Of a DNA stretch of 64,000 nucleotides, positions 1 through 12,129 are shown piece by piece; position 1 is the stretch's first letter; each line of letters begins with the position of its first letter. Location: contig OZ023275.1 in the NCBI GenBank assembly GCA_964007475.1, forward strand, positions 2,108,001 to 2,172,000, given 5' to 3'. Origin of the DNA: Hybos culiciformis (lineage: Eukaryota > Arthropoda > Insecta > Diptera > Hybotidae). A program made the position numbers and the translations under genes. The notes under the pieces are model-generated. The model was not told where the DNA came from. It did no database searches and was given only the letters and a program-made list of their open reading frames with translations.

Positions 1-161
1 ATTTTTTTTTTTTTTGCAAAAAAGAAAATGAATAATTTTTTTTTGGAAAAATTACTAATTTTTTTTTAATATTTTAGGAATAAGCTGATCTTAAATCATC
101 CGGTTTGAAAACATTTCGAGAAATAAATTTACTTCCGTATTAATTAAATTTTATTTCCTTG

Positions 162-437
162 CTTCATTTTGAACTTTTTTCTTTATTTTTTTCATTGTAA
201 ATGTATTGTTTTCAACTCCCTCTCACATGCACATTAAAGCAGTATACAAAACATGTTAATAAAATTTGTTATAACAACTGGTTGTTATAAACACAAACAC
301 ATAGACACTTGTCAATATTATATCACTCGACCTTCGGTCTCGTGATATAATTTTGACTCATGTCTATGTGTTTGTGTGTATACACAACTCGTAATTAATA
401 ACAAATTTTCTTAACATGTATTGTAATCTACTATTAC
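162..437 (+). repeat. Dispersed repeat family A, copy 1 (longest, foldback form)
   Basis: The left part contains the words CACATGCACATTAAA and CAGTATACAAAACATG. The interior is a long imperfect hairpin: the arm at about 251-323 pairs with about 344-421, with shared words such as ACACATAGACA / GTCTATGTGT and ACATGTTAA / TTAACATGT, around a GACCTTCGGTC core. Three partial copies lie at 7461-7598, 10751-10894 (inverted) and 50733-50840. The layout suggests a non-autonomous foldback or MITE. No coding capacity is visible and no clear target duplication was found. Confidence 0.7.
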
Positions 438-540
438 AAGTTTTTTCATCCATATGGTTTGAGTTTGAGCTAAATTTATATGGTTTGAGTTTGAAGCATA
501 TAATGTAGAAATAATATTGGGGCATAAAAAATTTTTATGT

Positions 541-574
541 GCACAGGGTGCCACAACTGTTGAGTCGGCCCTGA
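541..574 (-). mobile_element. Solo DNA-transposon end, CAGGGCCGACTC type
   Basis: Read on the minus strand, this GC-richer patch starts CAGGGCCGACTCAACAG and runs to ATGCCCC. It resembles the ends of the hAT-like element at 58247-58812 (CAGG-CCGGCTC). No partner end was found, so it is probably a broken remnant. Confidence 0.3.
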
Positions 575-703
575 TCGACCAGATAGCAGATATTGATATC
601 CCTGCATGCTTAAACTTATTTTCGAAGTAATATTCTTAGTGTGATTTTGAATTAAAATAAACAAAAATTTTTTTGTGAAAAATCATAAATTTTTTTGATA
701 AAC

Positions 704-781
704 TGCTGACAAACGGTGCTCCCTTTAACTTCGTGCGCCCGCAGCATTGGCTGCGTTCGACTACAGGTATGTACGTCACTG
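704..781 (-). mobile_element. Solo hAT-like end fragment
   Basis: On the minus strand this begins CAGTGACGTACATACC and continues through GGGCGCACGAAGTTAAAGGG. That layout (CAGTGRCGTA then a GGGCGCAC-rich stretch) is common at the ends of hAT elements. No other end or transposase is visible nearby, so this is a remnant. The call is from memory of the family. Confidence 0.35.
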
Positions 782-789
782 GTTCGGAT

Positions 790-2405
790 TTTAAATTTAT
801 CAAAAAAGTACATTCGAGAATTTAATGTAAAAATGAAAATTTCTTGGATGTAATATAACTTATATGTTATACAAACATTCAATGTGAATGAATTTTGAAA
901 TAAAGACTTAACAAATTGAAAAATGATCTTTTTATTATCAACATGAAATTCAAGTTTTTTTACAAAAAAAAAAATGTATTCAGTGTTTATGCATTTTATG
1001 CTTAAAAGTTTTATTATTTTCAAAAAAGGATATATGAAACAAAGAAATAATAATAATATATTTTTATACTTTATTTTCTGAGATTTAACTATCTCAGAAA
1101 TAAGTAAGTTTTTGTTTTGAACAAAAGGTTAACATAGAAGATTAAGTACCACAATCTGCATAATTCTTATTTAGTATAATTTTTAATAGTTTATTTTTTC
1201 GAATATTCTGTTAAACTTAAACATTATTCCTTTGCTAACCTTTTTTCTTGTTTGGAAAATAAATAAAAAACTGCTCCACTAGGCATGAAATATGTATATA
1301 ATATAAAATAAAGGAAAATTTTTAATTTTTTAATGCTTTTTTGTTTGCTTACTGAAAAATGTAAAATAGATATTTGCGTTATTAAGTAAAAATTACAAAT
1401 ATTGGTTTTATTATGATTCTACGTAAAGCATCAGAATTCAACTTTTGAGAATTTATCGAATAATTCTTGCAACAATCTAAATAACAATTTTATATTACAC
1501 ACTTTGCTTTGTCGCACCAAATAAAATAAGCGAATTACATATTTCATTTTACACTTGCAAAGTAAATGTTCAATCGAAATTATAATAAATTTTCGATATT
1601 TTACACCAGAAACTTTCTGAATTGTTAGTAATTTTCCATTGAATGGCCCAACCAATTGAGGAGCGTTAATATGAAAAAAGAACCTTAATAATTCTAATAT
1701 CATAATTTATATGTATACGTTCAGTATGTGAATGAAAAAATATTTTTAAAGAAATTTTTCCATTTAATTTGATAGCAGCAGGATTATTAAAGCCAATCCA
1801 TATTCTTAATTTTGTTTCATAAACTGTTTTTTTATTTTAAATTTTTTTCTCAACACTCCACAAAAATAAATTTTGAATTTGTCTTGTCTGCAAGAAAAAA
1901 TATGTGGGTACATAAAATCTACGTACGTTGTCGCGTCATACATATTTATTCAATTTACTTAAGTATACGTGCTCATTTTATAGCCGAAAAGTTTTTCTTT
2001 AAATGGGTCATTCTGTAATAAAGGATTATTTTTTACTTATTTTCTTTTTGTGACAAAATTTAAAATTCGAGCATAAATAGTTCTAATTTTGAGTAAATAA
2101 GCCATAATTTTACATTACGTGAACAAGCTCTATCATTTTTAAAAATACTTATAGACCGTGTGTAAGTGTAGCTAATTCAAATAATTCAAGAAATTTAATG
2201 TCAGTTGATTCGAATTTCTGGAAAAGTTGGAGTTTTAGTTTCTTTGTTGGTATTGGGTACAAAAATCACAATAATAATTTTATTTTGGTTAAATAATGGT
2301 ACTCAAATTTTGTGACCCGTACTATATTTTTATTATTTTATTGCTTTTTATTGAAGTTGATTTTGTCTTTGTGTCACGCAAGAGACGACGGTAACGGTAT
2401 TTAAT
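790..2405. other. AT-rich non-coding stretch, nothing recognised
   Basis: The frames here are short, low in complexity and without family motifs. No repeat boundary, RNA gene or splice-bounded exon was recognised. Confidence 0.6.
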
Positions 2406-2407
2406 GT

Positions 2408-2409
<2 letters not shown>

Positions 2410-2439
<30 letters not shown>
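2410..2439 (+). repeat. (AG)15 microsatellite
   Basis: An uninterrupted AG dinucleotide run of 30 bases, ending at GCGTTG. Confidence 0.97.
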
Positions 2440-2441
<2 letters not shown>

Positions 2442-5400
2442 TTGATACATTCTCGTTGGGTTGAAAGCGGCGGTTAGTCACATAGTTCTGGAAAAAGTGG
2501 TAGTTTAAGCTTATTAAATTTAGAAAAAAAAAAAATTTAATTAATTGTCCTAAATCGATACCTTATAAACCAACTCAGCTTATTGGTCTCAAAGGCTTTT
2601 TAAAATATTTTGAACATAGCAAGAATAAATTTTTATTTTCTACTTTTTAGAGCTGCTCAATAAAAAGGATTCTGTTAAACTTTTTTTTTTTTAATTATAT
2701 TTTTCTCTTTAGAATTACCCAAAATTCTATTCAATCATAAATCTGAAGTTTTATTTTAGAAAGGTTTTTTTCTTTTTTTTATTTTTTGTGTACAAATTAT
2801 GTGCAATTTAAAAAATGTATTTTAATAATGTCAACGGAAATTTAATGGTTTATCAGAGGAACAAAAACAAAATTATTCTTGTTTTAGCACATATGTGACC
2901 CGTTTCAATCTCGATTATAAAATAAAATTCAATCTTCTATTTTTGGAATGATCACAGAATAATATTCTCGAATTTTTATGTTTAAAGAAAAGCAAAGAAA
3001 CAAATTATTTCATTTTTTTTTTTATCTTATATTCTTTCAAATATCACATGCAATTCGAAAAGAAAATTACTTAATATTAAACTTGTTGAGAAATATTTAT
3101 TTTTTGGTTTTAAAAATAAAATAAAAATAAAAAATAAAGGAAATTGAATTTCTTATCGATGCATATACTCGTACATACCTTTCAAGATTACAATTTGTGT
3201 GTGTTTTTAAAGGGCATTTTATTAAGTAGGTACCCAACATAAATCTTTAATACAAGGGAAATTGTCTATCTTCTAATATTTGATGCATTATTTATACATA
3301 TATATTTATTTACATGTAATAAAAACTGAAATTGAAAATATAAATCTTTATAATTTAAAAAAAAAAATTTAACTCGTTTTTTGGGAAAGTTATGGTATTT
3401 TTTTATCTAAAGTTTCAGTTCCTTCCCTCTTACTATATACCCGTTATTTATGTACTAAATATTTGTAATAATTCCTATTGCTGGTGTCTATAGTTACTAT
3501 GATTAATGCAATTCCAAATATTTTTATTAACTATTAAAATAAATTATGATTTTAAAAAAAATATTAAAAAAAAAAACCCCCCATTATATTTTTTTATGAA
3601 AAATAAAATAAAGTTTTTCCAACTCCATTATACTTATTTATGCAAAATAAAAAAAAGTGCTTTTTTTTCTTTTGGTAACTTCAACCAAAAACACTTTTCT
3701 TCAAATTTTTAAATTATTTTCTTTTGTGTGTATATTATAGAGAAGTATTAAGGGTTTCTCATCAAGGATTAAATGTGGTTAACACTATTATAAAGTAGGT
3801 ATATATTTTTATAACATACATAATTTGTACAAAGTGTAAATTTGGGATGGATTCAAATAAGTTGTATGAAGACACAACATCGTTTATTTAATTTTGCATT
3901 GGACCTAAACAAAAACAAATTTGTTTGTTTAGGTGCAAAAATTAAAACTAAGCGGGATACGAATGTGACAATTTTACTAAAAAAAAATTTGCTTGTTGAC
4001 AAAACAAAAAAAATTTATCAATTATTTCCAAAATAATATAAATTTTTTTTTTTTTAAATAAATGCTTTGCAAAATTTTTTGTTTTTATTTAATTTAGATA
4101 CGCTTTTTCGAATATTATTGTACCATGGGTACTATATTAATCTTCAATCAATAGGTTTGTTTTTTCTATATTTTTTAAAACCATATTTTATTAAAATGTA
4201 GTGATTTTCGAGACTATTGAAAATCTCGAGAAAATCCGAGCCGAGATACTAATTAAAAATTCGAGATCAATATGAGATTTTTTCTAATCTCTTCTCATCT
4301 CTGATGGTCTTGACAAATACTAAGCAGGGTACAAGCCTATGGATTAAAATAAGATTCATTAATGATGAAAACGCCTTATAAGATACATACTTATTATATG
4401 CATAAAACAAAAAAACCATAATAATAAATATTTTCTTTCACACTTTTGATTATAATTTCTCTTGAAAGTTCGTCTCACATGTGTTTACAAAAATAATTTA
4501 TCATAATGAGCTCACTTTTATATTTTCTTAAAGTTAACATTTTGGTTGTACATACATTATTGTATGTTAACATATACGTAGCATGTATATGAAAATACCA
4601 AAATATATGATGAATTCACGTCACAGAATAAGTGAAATTTCATTAATCAAAAACTTTCCGCGTGAAAAAATAAAATGGAAATGTTAAAAAAAAAAGGAGT
4701 AAAATAAAGATATTTTTCTTTAAGGATTCAAAAAGTTATAAAAGAAAAATGTATTTAATTATGATTTTTTGTCAAGATTTTATGTCATGAAACTTAGGTA
4801 AGAATTTTTTATATACATAAGCAGTCTAGTTTTCTTTAAAAATAAAAAGCATGGAAAATTAAATTAAGCATATTAAAATGGTTTTTGTACCATAAGTGGG
4901 GTTATACTTTATATTTGTACATATATAAATTAATTACTTTCATATCTAAATATTAATTTTTTTTTTACGAAATTTTAAAACAAATATGTTTAACTTACAG
5001 TTTCAGAGTTTGAAATTTTTGTGTCATTTCCGGATCATTTCCGTATAGTGCGTTTTGTTCTTATAGTACTTATACAGTTTTTGAATTATTGTAGAATTTT
5101 TCATACAAATTTTCTTCAGATTAGGTATAATCAGTGTAATTTTTCTTCAATAAGTTCCTTGGATTAGCTGGTAGTGACAAAAAATTCTCTAAAGTTCCAA
5201 GAGTACGCAGTATGTATCGTTTATTTAACTTTATTTAGCAAAATAAAAAAAAAAAAAAAACAAACATAATATATTTGAAAATTTTTTATTTTATTTTTAT
5301 TATATATTTAATTAATTGAGGAAATTTTATTTTTTGAATAAATCAACAACAATCGTCTTTTAAGCGTCAATTCATTGATAATAATCGGATTAGCCACTGA

Positions 5401-6440
5401 CAACTTTTGTGGCTCTCTACAATATATTTAAGTTTTTTTCAGGTTTAGTTTTTTGAAATATCGATATTTATTTATAGTTTTATTATTTAGTTTTAACAAA
5501 ACAAAAAGTTATATCTAATCTAAAACAATCTAATCGTTATGCTAGGTGAAATTAATTTTTTTTTACGACAAAATTTTCAATTCATGTTACAAAATATGAG
5601 AAAAATTTTTTTTTATTGATAACAAAATGTGGAAATATTCTATATTCTTATTTATATTTATCAATTATATTGTGTTTCATACATAAAATAATTTAAATAT
5701 CATAGTTTTAAAAAAAATATATTTCAATGTTCAATGATTCATGAAAAACTCAACTATGCATCATCATATAAAGTTGATGAATATCAAAATACACAACCTA
5801 CATAACTAAAATATTTCCCGAATTATGTGCATTTTGGATATGTATGTATTTATGTTTACATAGTATTATTATGTATAAACAACTACATTACAGTGTAATA
5901 TAAATGCACATGTGTGCTTGTAAATTATTACTTTAATTACTCTAGCATAGAAAATATTAAAATCACTTGAGAGAAATAAATATCACCTTCGTGCATTTAT
6001 TTGCATATTAGGGCATAATTTTGTTCTTGCTTTGGTAATGAGATAGAAATTAAAAATTCAGAAAATATTCTAAATACATATTTTTTTAATGTTTGATTTT
6101 TTTTTTTATTTTAGATTAAGTGTTTAAGTACGAAATAAATTATACATTGTGTATGTAGAAATATTTTTTCTAATTACAAACCAGTTTATCATTGTACATA
6201 GTTAAGGCCCGTTGTAATCTGGTGCAAGACCTTCAAAGATTTGTTTGAAAATTAATTCAATAAACTTTCAATTTAAATCAATATTGTATACGCAAATTAA
6301 AAACAAAAATGTGGAACGAACATTTCTCTTACAGAATTCTGTACAGAATTCAAAGTTAAATTGATTTTTATATTAAAAAATTGATAAAAGAGTAAACCAA
6401 CCAGCTGACAGTGCAACTTGGTTTTTTTATTTGTAATTTT
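2440..6440. other. AT-rich non-coding stretch, nothing recognised
   Basis: Homopolymer-rich sequence. 4200-4310 contains several scattered GAGAT/TCTCG words but no periodic unit. No protein family, RNA gene or bounded element was recognised. Confidence 0.6.
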
Positions 6441-6443
6441 GTA

Positions 6444-6866
6444 GGGGAGAGGCTTGCAAGTTTCCACTGCTTGCAGGTTGCCACCACTAATGTATTTTTA
6501 CATTCTAGCAGTCTCACAACCTAAACTCCAAGTGACATTGACCTCAAAAGAACAGTTGTCACTTTTATTCTACTTCTGGAGCGGACAGACGCAATAACAC
6601 AGTGTTTACTGAGCAAAGTGTGAATTATTATTTTCAAAAACTTTTAAAAATTAAAAATTGTGTTTTTGTCCTGTACTCGTAAAGTAAACTTTTTTATTAG
6701 CAATTCAATATAAATATTTGGGTTATGTTGCTTTTTCATTCAATTAACATATTCCAAACAAAATTAAAAATATATTATGAATTGGCAATTTTTTTAAATG
6801 GATTATACAAAATTGCGTTAGAATGTAGGTTGCCACCTTTATTGGGTTGCAGGTTGCCACCTTTTC
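6444..6866 (+). mobile_element. Relic of a TA-flanked GGGGAGAGG family
   Basis: After a TA, the sequence reads GGGGAGAGGCTTGCAAG and then GCTTGCAGGTTGCCACC (about 6469-6486). TGTAGGTTGCCACCTTTA and GGTTGCAGGTTGCCACC recur at about 6823-6865. The same words form the two ends of the complete 63-bp element at 55956-56018. The right terminal GTCTCCCCTA is missing here, so this copy is broken or its 3' limit is uncertain. The reading frames across it are shadows. Confidence 0.5.
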
Positions 6867-7328
6867 ATTATATCTTTTTTTTTTTCGACTGCACGCTTTA
6901 TTTATGCTGTCACTGTAAAAAAAAAATTTGATCACATGGTTTTTAAATTCTCTTCTTTTCTATTGCCAAAAATATTACGAATTTTTCGCATATTCCGTAA
7001 TAATTTATACTTACATGTCAAATTGGTAGTCCTTGTTTTTCGTATAAAAAAAAAGATTTTTAAAAATAAAAATAAATTTTTCATACAAAAATTTGCCTTT
7101 TGTACGAAAAGCTTATTCGACCTAAATACATGCACAAAATTGATGTTTCGTCTTTTATATAGAGAAGTTAGGATAACAATAAAGTGTTAATGTGTCTTTT
7201 TATTAAAACGGGTACACGGGTTCTGCGTTTAGTCCAGAAATGATGCCTTATGCAAAATAGTGCATATTAAAATCAATTCATGTTTCCACACAACTTGCGT
7301 ATGAAAGTTTATTTATTCATAAGTATTA

Positions 7329-7374
7329 GGGCTTGCAAACCGGTGAAAACCGAACCCGGTTAACCGGTTTTTTG
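7329..7374 (+). mobile_element. Transposon-end-like patch rich in CCGGTT
   Basis: After TA, the sequence is GGGCTTGCAAACCGGTGAAA, followed by repeated AACCGGTT words. This resembles DNA-transposon ends seen in insects. No matching right end was found. Confidence 0.3.
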
Positions 7375-7386
7375 CATTTTGTAAAA

Positions 7387-7438
7387 TGACATTTGTCCGC
7401 CAAGTTTTCCATACAAATTTCATCGCGGACAAATGTCA
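7387..7438. repeat. Perfect 14-bp inverted repeat (hairpin)
   Basis: TGACATTTGTCCGC at 7387-7400 is exactly complementary to 7425-7438, with a 24-nt loop. It lies directly upstream of repeat family A copy 2 and may be part of the same composite. Confidence 0.8.
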
Positions 7439-7460
7439 CGGCGCCAATTTTATTTACTTT

Positions 7461-7598
7461 CTTCTTTTTGAACTTTTCTTTATTTTTGCATTGCAAATGT
7501 ATTGATTGCAACTACCTTTCACATGCACATTAAAACAGTATACAAAACATTTTAATAAAATTTGTTGTACAGCTCGTTGTGTATATACACAAAAATCA
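7461..7598 (+). repeat. Dispersed repeat family A, copy 2
   Basis: Matches 162-300 of copy 1 through the words CACATGCACATTAAAACAG, TATACAAAACAT and AATAAAATTTGTTGTA, then ends near GTGTATATACACAAAAA. The hairpin half is missing. Confidence 0.7.
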
Positions 7599-7599
7599 G

Positions 7600-8770
7600 T
7601 TTCGCAAATAAATCCAAACTGGGGTTATGTTTTTAAACATCTACAGAACAAGAGATAAGCTAATTTTTAACATATTAGGCTCTTTTTACAACTTTATTAT
7701 GTAAAGCAGTGGTGCTTACCAAAGAAAATAGAAGGAAATTATTTATTTGTATTTATCACTCGTATTTTTTTTTTATAAATTCATTATAAAAATTTAAAAT
7801 TAAATATGATTTAAATCCCAAAATAAATATTCAAAATTAAATGAAAAATATTATTATTTAAAGAATCTTTTAAATTTGTAGTAAATTAAGTTATATTTTT
7901 ATGCGAATCATTTTATTTTTAATATTTTTTTTTTCGATTACAAGGACAAATAAATTTATAAAATATTTTCTAAAAAAATTAAATCAATAACATAGAAAAT
8001 TCTGAGCATTGAAAATGCTTTGACTATTTATTTCTTTTTTATTTGAAATAAAAATAAAAAAAATACATAAAAAATAATAGTAAAAAAAAAAAAAAACATT
8101 ATATTAATAAAACATAAATCATTTTTTTTTTTAAATAATAAAATTTTATCTTTTACCAAAAAAAAAATTCTTTTTTATGAGTTTCACCTAGCCTTGATAA
8201 AAAAAAAAAACTTTTCTCATGAATTTCACTCTTACGACTATGTGGGCCTTTTTTATTTTTTTACATACAAATATTTATATATATATATATATTTATGGTT
8301 ACTTTTTTTTAAATTTGATAAATTTCTTTTGCTTTGTAAATTTATATTTTTTTTTTAAATAAAAATTTATTTATATGTGTACTTAAATACATTATTATAT
8401 TTTTAAATATCAAGTAGATTTATATACACAAATATGCGTATTATATTATAATAATGAAAAAAAAATAACCACAAAAATGGAAAAAAATAATAATTATAAT
8501 AGCTTATTTTTATGTTGGGCTGTTTGTAACAGAAAGTTTTTTTTCGAAATCAAGCTGTTGGGTCTCAAGTTTGTTGTTATGTATTTCTGTGTAAATAAAA
8601 AAATTAAATATGTCTATTAGGTATATATGATTTATACAACGAAAATTTTATTTAAAAAAATGATTTGTGCTGTATTCTAAACTCAATAAAATTTGTTGTC
8701 ATTTGTTGTTATGCCAAAGATCATAATACTCAGTCAAAAGCTAAAATATTTTTATTTTATGTATTATATG
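7600..8770. other. AT-rich non-coding stretch, nothing recognised
   Basis: Dominated by A/T homopolymers with a short TA microsatellite near 8275-8292. No gene or bounded element was seen. Confidence 0.6.
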
Positions 8771-8783
8771 TATATCTAAAAAG

Positions 8784-9380
8784 CAGAGTTGTGACATTTC
8801 AAATAATTCCCAATACCAAATACAAAGTAATTGTATTTGAAAAGTAATGAATCCTTTTTTAAAAAAGTAATTGGATTTGATAAGGTACTGAATACAAAGT
8901 AATTGTATTTGAAAAGTACTGAATACTTTTTTCGAAAAGTAATTGAATTTGATAAAGTACTGAATAAAAAGTAATTGTATTTGAGGAGTACTGAAATACC
9001 AGTAGTAATATTTAGAATTATTTTTTCTCATCGCTGCAGCTTAATTCGGTAGAAAAATAGTTTAAAAAAATTATCTTCCATATAGTTAAAGAATACTACA
9101 GATACTATGTCACTCAAATTAATAAAATTATGAAATTTAGAAAAAGTGAGAATGCATATTATGGAGCAAAAAATTAATAAATATAAATGTGCTATTTGAT
9201 TACCCAATCCTTTACAATGTCAACTTCTTTTTTTTTAGTGTTTCTACATATATCGTCAACTGATTCAATACTTGTAGTATGTTAAGGAATTCTTCTAGTA
9301 TGTTAAGTATTGATTCAGTTGACGATATGTATTTTAGTACTAGTATTCAGTACCAAAGTATCTGAATATTTACAGCTCTG
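8784..9380. mobile_element. Non-autonomous hAT-type element (597 bp)
   Basis: The ends are CAGAGTTGTGACATTTCA (left) and, read inward from the right, CAGAGCTGTAAATATTCA. Both sides carry the identical 8-bp target duplication CTAAAAAG (8776-8783 and 9381-9388). CAG ends plus an 8-bp duplication are diagnostic of the hAT superfamily. The left half is a degenerate series of AAAGTAATTGTATTTGA / AAAGTACTGAATAC units (about 8822-9000). No transposase sequence is present. A long hairpin lies at 9246-9330. Confidence 0.88.
9246..9330. repeat. Long hairpin inside the hAT-type element
   Basis: The arms at 9246-9273 and 9305-9330 pair almost completely (one 2-nt bulge and one mismatch), sharing TCGTCAACTGA / TCAGTTGACGA. 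The loop of about 31 nt contains TAGTATGTTAAG, which overlaps a second copy of the same word. The size resembles a small-RNA precursor, but nothing in the sequence shows expression. Confidence 0.75.
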
Positions 9381-9388
9381 CTAAAAAG

Positions 9389-10057
9389 GATCTATTCCTG
9401 ACGTGTTTTGCAACTAAGTTTCGCAACCAACTGATTTTTTTAACTGGCTAATTCAAATTATGCTAAAATAGATTATTAAAATTGGTTTCTGACTATATAA
9501 CTAAGTAGTACTTTCTTGACTATATAACTATGTAATACGTAAGTTCTTATATAAATGGATACTGGTACCATAATATAAAGGTCCCGGTATTCTAAGAATT
9601 AAATTAAATTGTATTATATTATAAAAAAGTTAAAAATGAATATAATTTACAACACTTATGTGGCTATATATTCGCAATAATTAATTATACATATATGTAT
9701 AATGATAATAATAATTGTAGAATTCTACAATGAGTTTTTATCTCATTATTTTATGAGAATAATAGAAGCAATTTATGTAAATTTATTCTTTTTTTTTAAT
9801 CAAAAGTTGAATTGAATTCATGATTGCATACATACATTATTTCTTTCAAAAACAAAAAAAAAAGAAATATTATTTTGTGAAAATAAAACTTATTTTTTTC
9901 AACATTTTGTTTTCACATAATAATAATAATAAAAAAATGTCTATGAAATTTTTCCCTGGTAATCAAATGACCTAATTTAATATCAAGCTTCGTTCAGGTC
10001 ATTTATTACAAATTCTTCTTTAAAATTTAGTAAAAATAACAGTAGATACCTCCAACT
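9389..10057. other. AT-rich non-coding stretch
   Basis: Contains a 16-bp perfect palindrome TTGTAGAATTCTACAA near 9715-9730. Otherwise no gene or element was recognised. Confidence 0.55.
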
Positions 10058-10107
10058 ATATGGTATGAGGCCCGTTTTCAATATTTTGATTTAAAATACT
10101 ATGCATT
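10058..10107 (+). repeat. Dispersed repeat family B, copy 1
   Basis: The shared core is GGCCCGTTTTCAATATTTTG followed by ATTTAAAATACTAT. Related copies are at 11949-11990 and 47321-47365. Partial duplications of ATACTATGCATTG follow immediately. It is probably one end of a DNA transposon or MITE; no boundary could be fixed. Confidence 0.6.
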
Positions 10108-10750
10108 GGTTTAAAAAATACTATGCATTGATTTAAAATACTATCCATTTTCTATATAACCAATTCTTAAGTTTCGACTAATCGTCATCTATTGATTGAT
10201 ACATATATGCTAATTTTCATCACAATTTATAAAAAATTTTGAATAAATTTAAATAATATAGGTAAACTCTTGACTGGTTGAGTTGATAAATATGAAAGTG
10301 AATGTGATTACTAGTATTTTGGTACTCAAACGGTCCAAATCGTATTACTAGTTTATTTATTTCAAGCATTTTATTATGAGACGTCAGACAGACGGGCTAA
10401 AAATTATGAATGAAAACAACTGAAATCTAATTGGTTCAAAAAGATATTAATTTTTTTTGTATCAAAAATGTCCACACATATAATATGCGTATTAATTCAT
10501 TATTTAATAAACATATTTTTTCAACTATGATATGAGTTACCCAAGTCAAAAAATTTTAATGAAATAGAAAAATTAAAAAAAAAAATTAAATATATATTTA
10601 GCCAACAGAAAAAAATATCCATATTGTCATTTCTTTTCCTTTTTGCGTTTTATATGTAGCATTTTCAAAGTTAAAAATAATAATAGTAGATTATTGTATA
10701 TGTTAACTAAATTTGTATTAATTAAGAGTTCTGTATACAGAAAAATACAT

Positions 10751-10894
10751 TGACACGAGTCAATACTGACAAGTGTCTATGTGTTTTTGTGTAAACTCGT
10801 TCTGTTTTATAACAAATTTTGTTAACATATCCAATTCCAATATACTGTTTTAACGTGCATGTGTAAGGTAGTTGCAGTCTATGCATTTACAATG
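10751..10894 (-). repeat. Dispersed repeat family A, copy 3 (inverted)
   Basis: Read on the minus strand it matches copy 1: CATTGTAAATGCATAG, then ACACATGCACGTTAAAACAG, AACAAAATTTGTTATA, and ACACATAGACACTTGTCA. Confidence 0.7.
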
Positions 10895-11019
10895 AAAAAA
10901 AAAAAAACAAAAGTTGATATACACATTTTTTTTTTCATTCTTTGTTGGTATTTGTCTGTATTGAAATAATGTGAGTGATATTATTTTTGTTTAGGTATTA
11001 CGAAATATTCAATATGAAA

Positions 11020-11138
11020 CATTAAATGAATGGAATGAAGCATTTAATGAATGGAAGAGGCATTTAACAAATGGAAGAGGCATTTAATGAATGGAATGAA
11101 GCATTTAATGAATGGAATGAAGCATTTAATGATTGCAT
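11020..11138 (+). repeat. 20-21-bp minisatellite, about six units
   Basis: Tandem units of CATTTAATGAATGGAATGAA and the variant CATTTAATGAATGGAAGAGG start at 11020, 11041, 11061, 11081, 11102 and 11123 (the last is partial). The changes between units are substitutions plus a 1-bp length difference. Confidence 0.93.
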
Positions 11139-11948
11139 GTGTATTGACGCATATAATTATTCCATTTAGCGTTCTAAATTCTATACTACTAAATACAACA
11201 TACCGAGCACATGCCCATTAAAATATTTTATTACATGCTTACAATATTCTTGAACAAAAATTTTATGTATTTCAAAAAATATAAATTATTTGATTATTAG
11301 CAACAAAAATATTATGTAAATTATGCTAAAAGTTTTATATATTTTCCTATATAGGTATATCAAAAATTATAGGAGCATTATTATTGTTTTTTTAAGTTAA
11401 TGTGCATCAATATTAGTTTTTTGTAATTCATCAAAAAAAAATATATAAAGTTCAAATAACTTTGACCCAAATGACATATAATCGTCTACATAGAAAATTA
11501 TTATTTTACAGAATACCACACTCAAGCATGCAAAAGTTATCCAGAATGAGCAAAAATATAAGAGAAGAAAAAAAGAATGCAACGCTTTTAATTAAATTTT
11601 TTTATTTTCACTTAAGCTTTCTTTTCTTATATATTATGTGTATTTTATTCATTAAAATTTTTGCATATAAATGTTGAAGTGGTGCTGTACTATACCTATA
11701 TACTATTGAATATTAAATTTCTTCTATATATAGACATATCAAATATGTGGAAATCCATTCTCTTGTTAAATTTCAAATATACGCGTAGAAATGATTTTTT
11801 TATTTTATATATATACATATGTCTGATATCACTTCAAAGAAGATTAATGCAATTTTTGAAATGAATTAATTTGTTTGATATTAAGTGAGAAAAAAATAAA
11901 TAAATTGAAGCTAAAAAAAAAATATAGAGCGCAGTATCTCATAAATAA

Positions 11949-11990
11949 AGTATGGGGTTCGTTGTCAACATTTCGATTTAAGATACTTTA
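11949..11990 (+). repeat. Dispersed repeat family B, copy 2
   Basis: AGTATGGGGTTCGTTGTCAA then CATTTCGATTTAAGATACTT aligns with the cores at 10058 and 47321. Confidence 0.55.
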
Positions 11991-12129
11991 ATTTTTATTA
12001 TTCCTTAGTCTACTAGCGACATAAATTTCAAGCCATCTAGTATACGTTAATACAACAAAATTTTGTATGCAAATATTAATGATGTAGGAAAATACATACT
12101 GAATTCGTAGGAAAATACATACTGAAAAA

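Noticed and set aside
704..781. tRNA-like patch (GCTGCGTTCGACTACAGG)
   Set aside because: No cloverleaf stems or anticodon arm could be fitted. The sequence fits a hAT end better.
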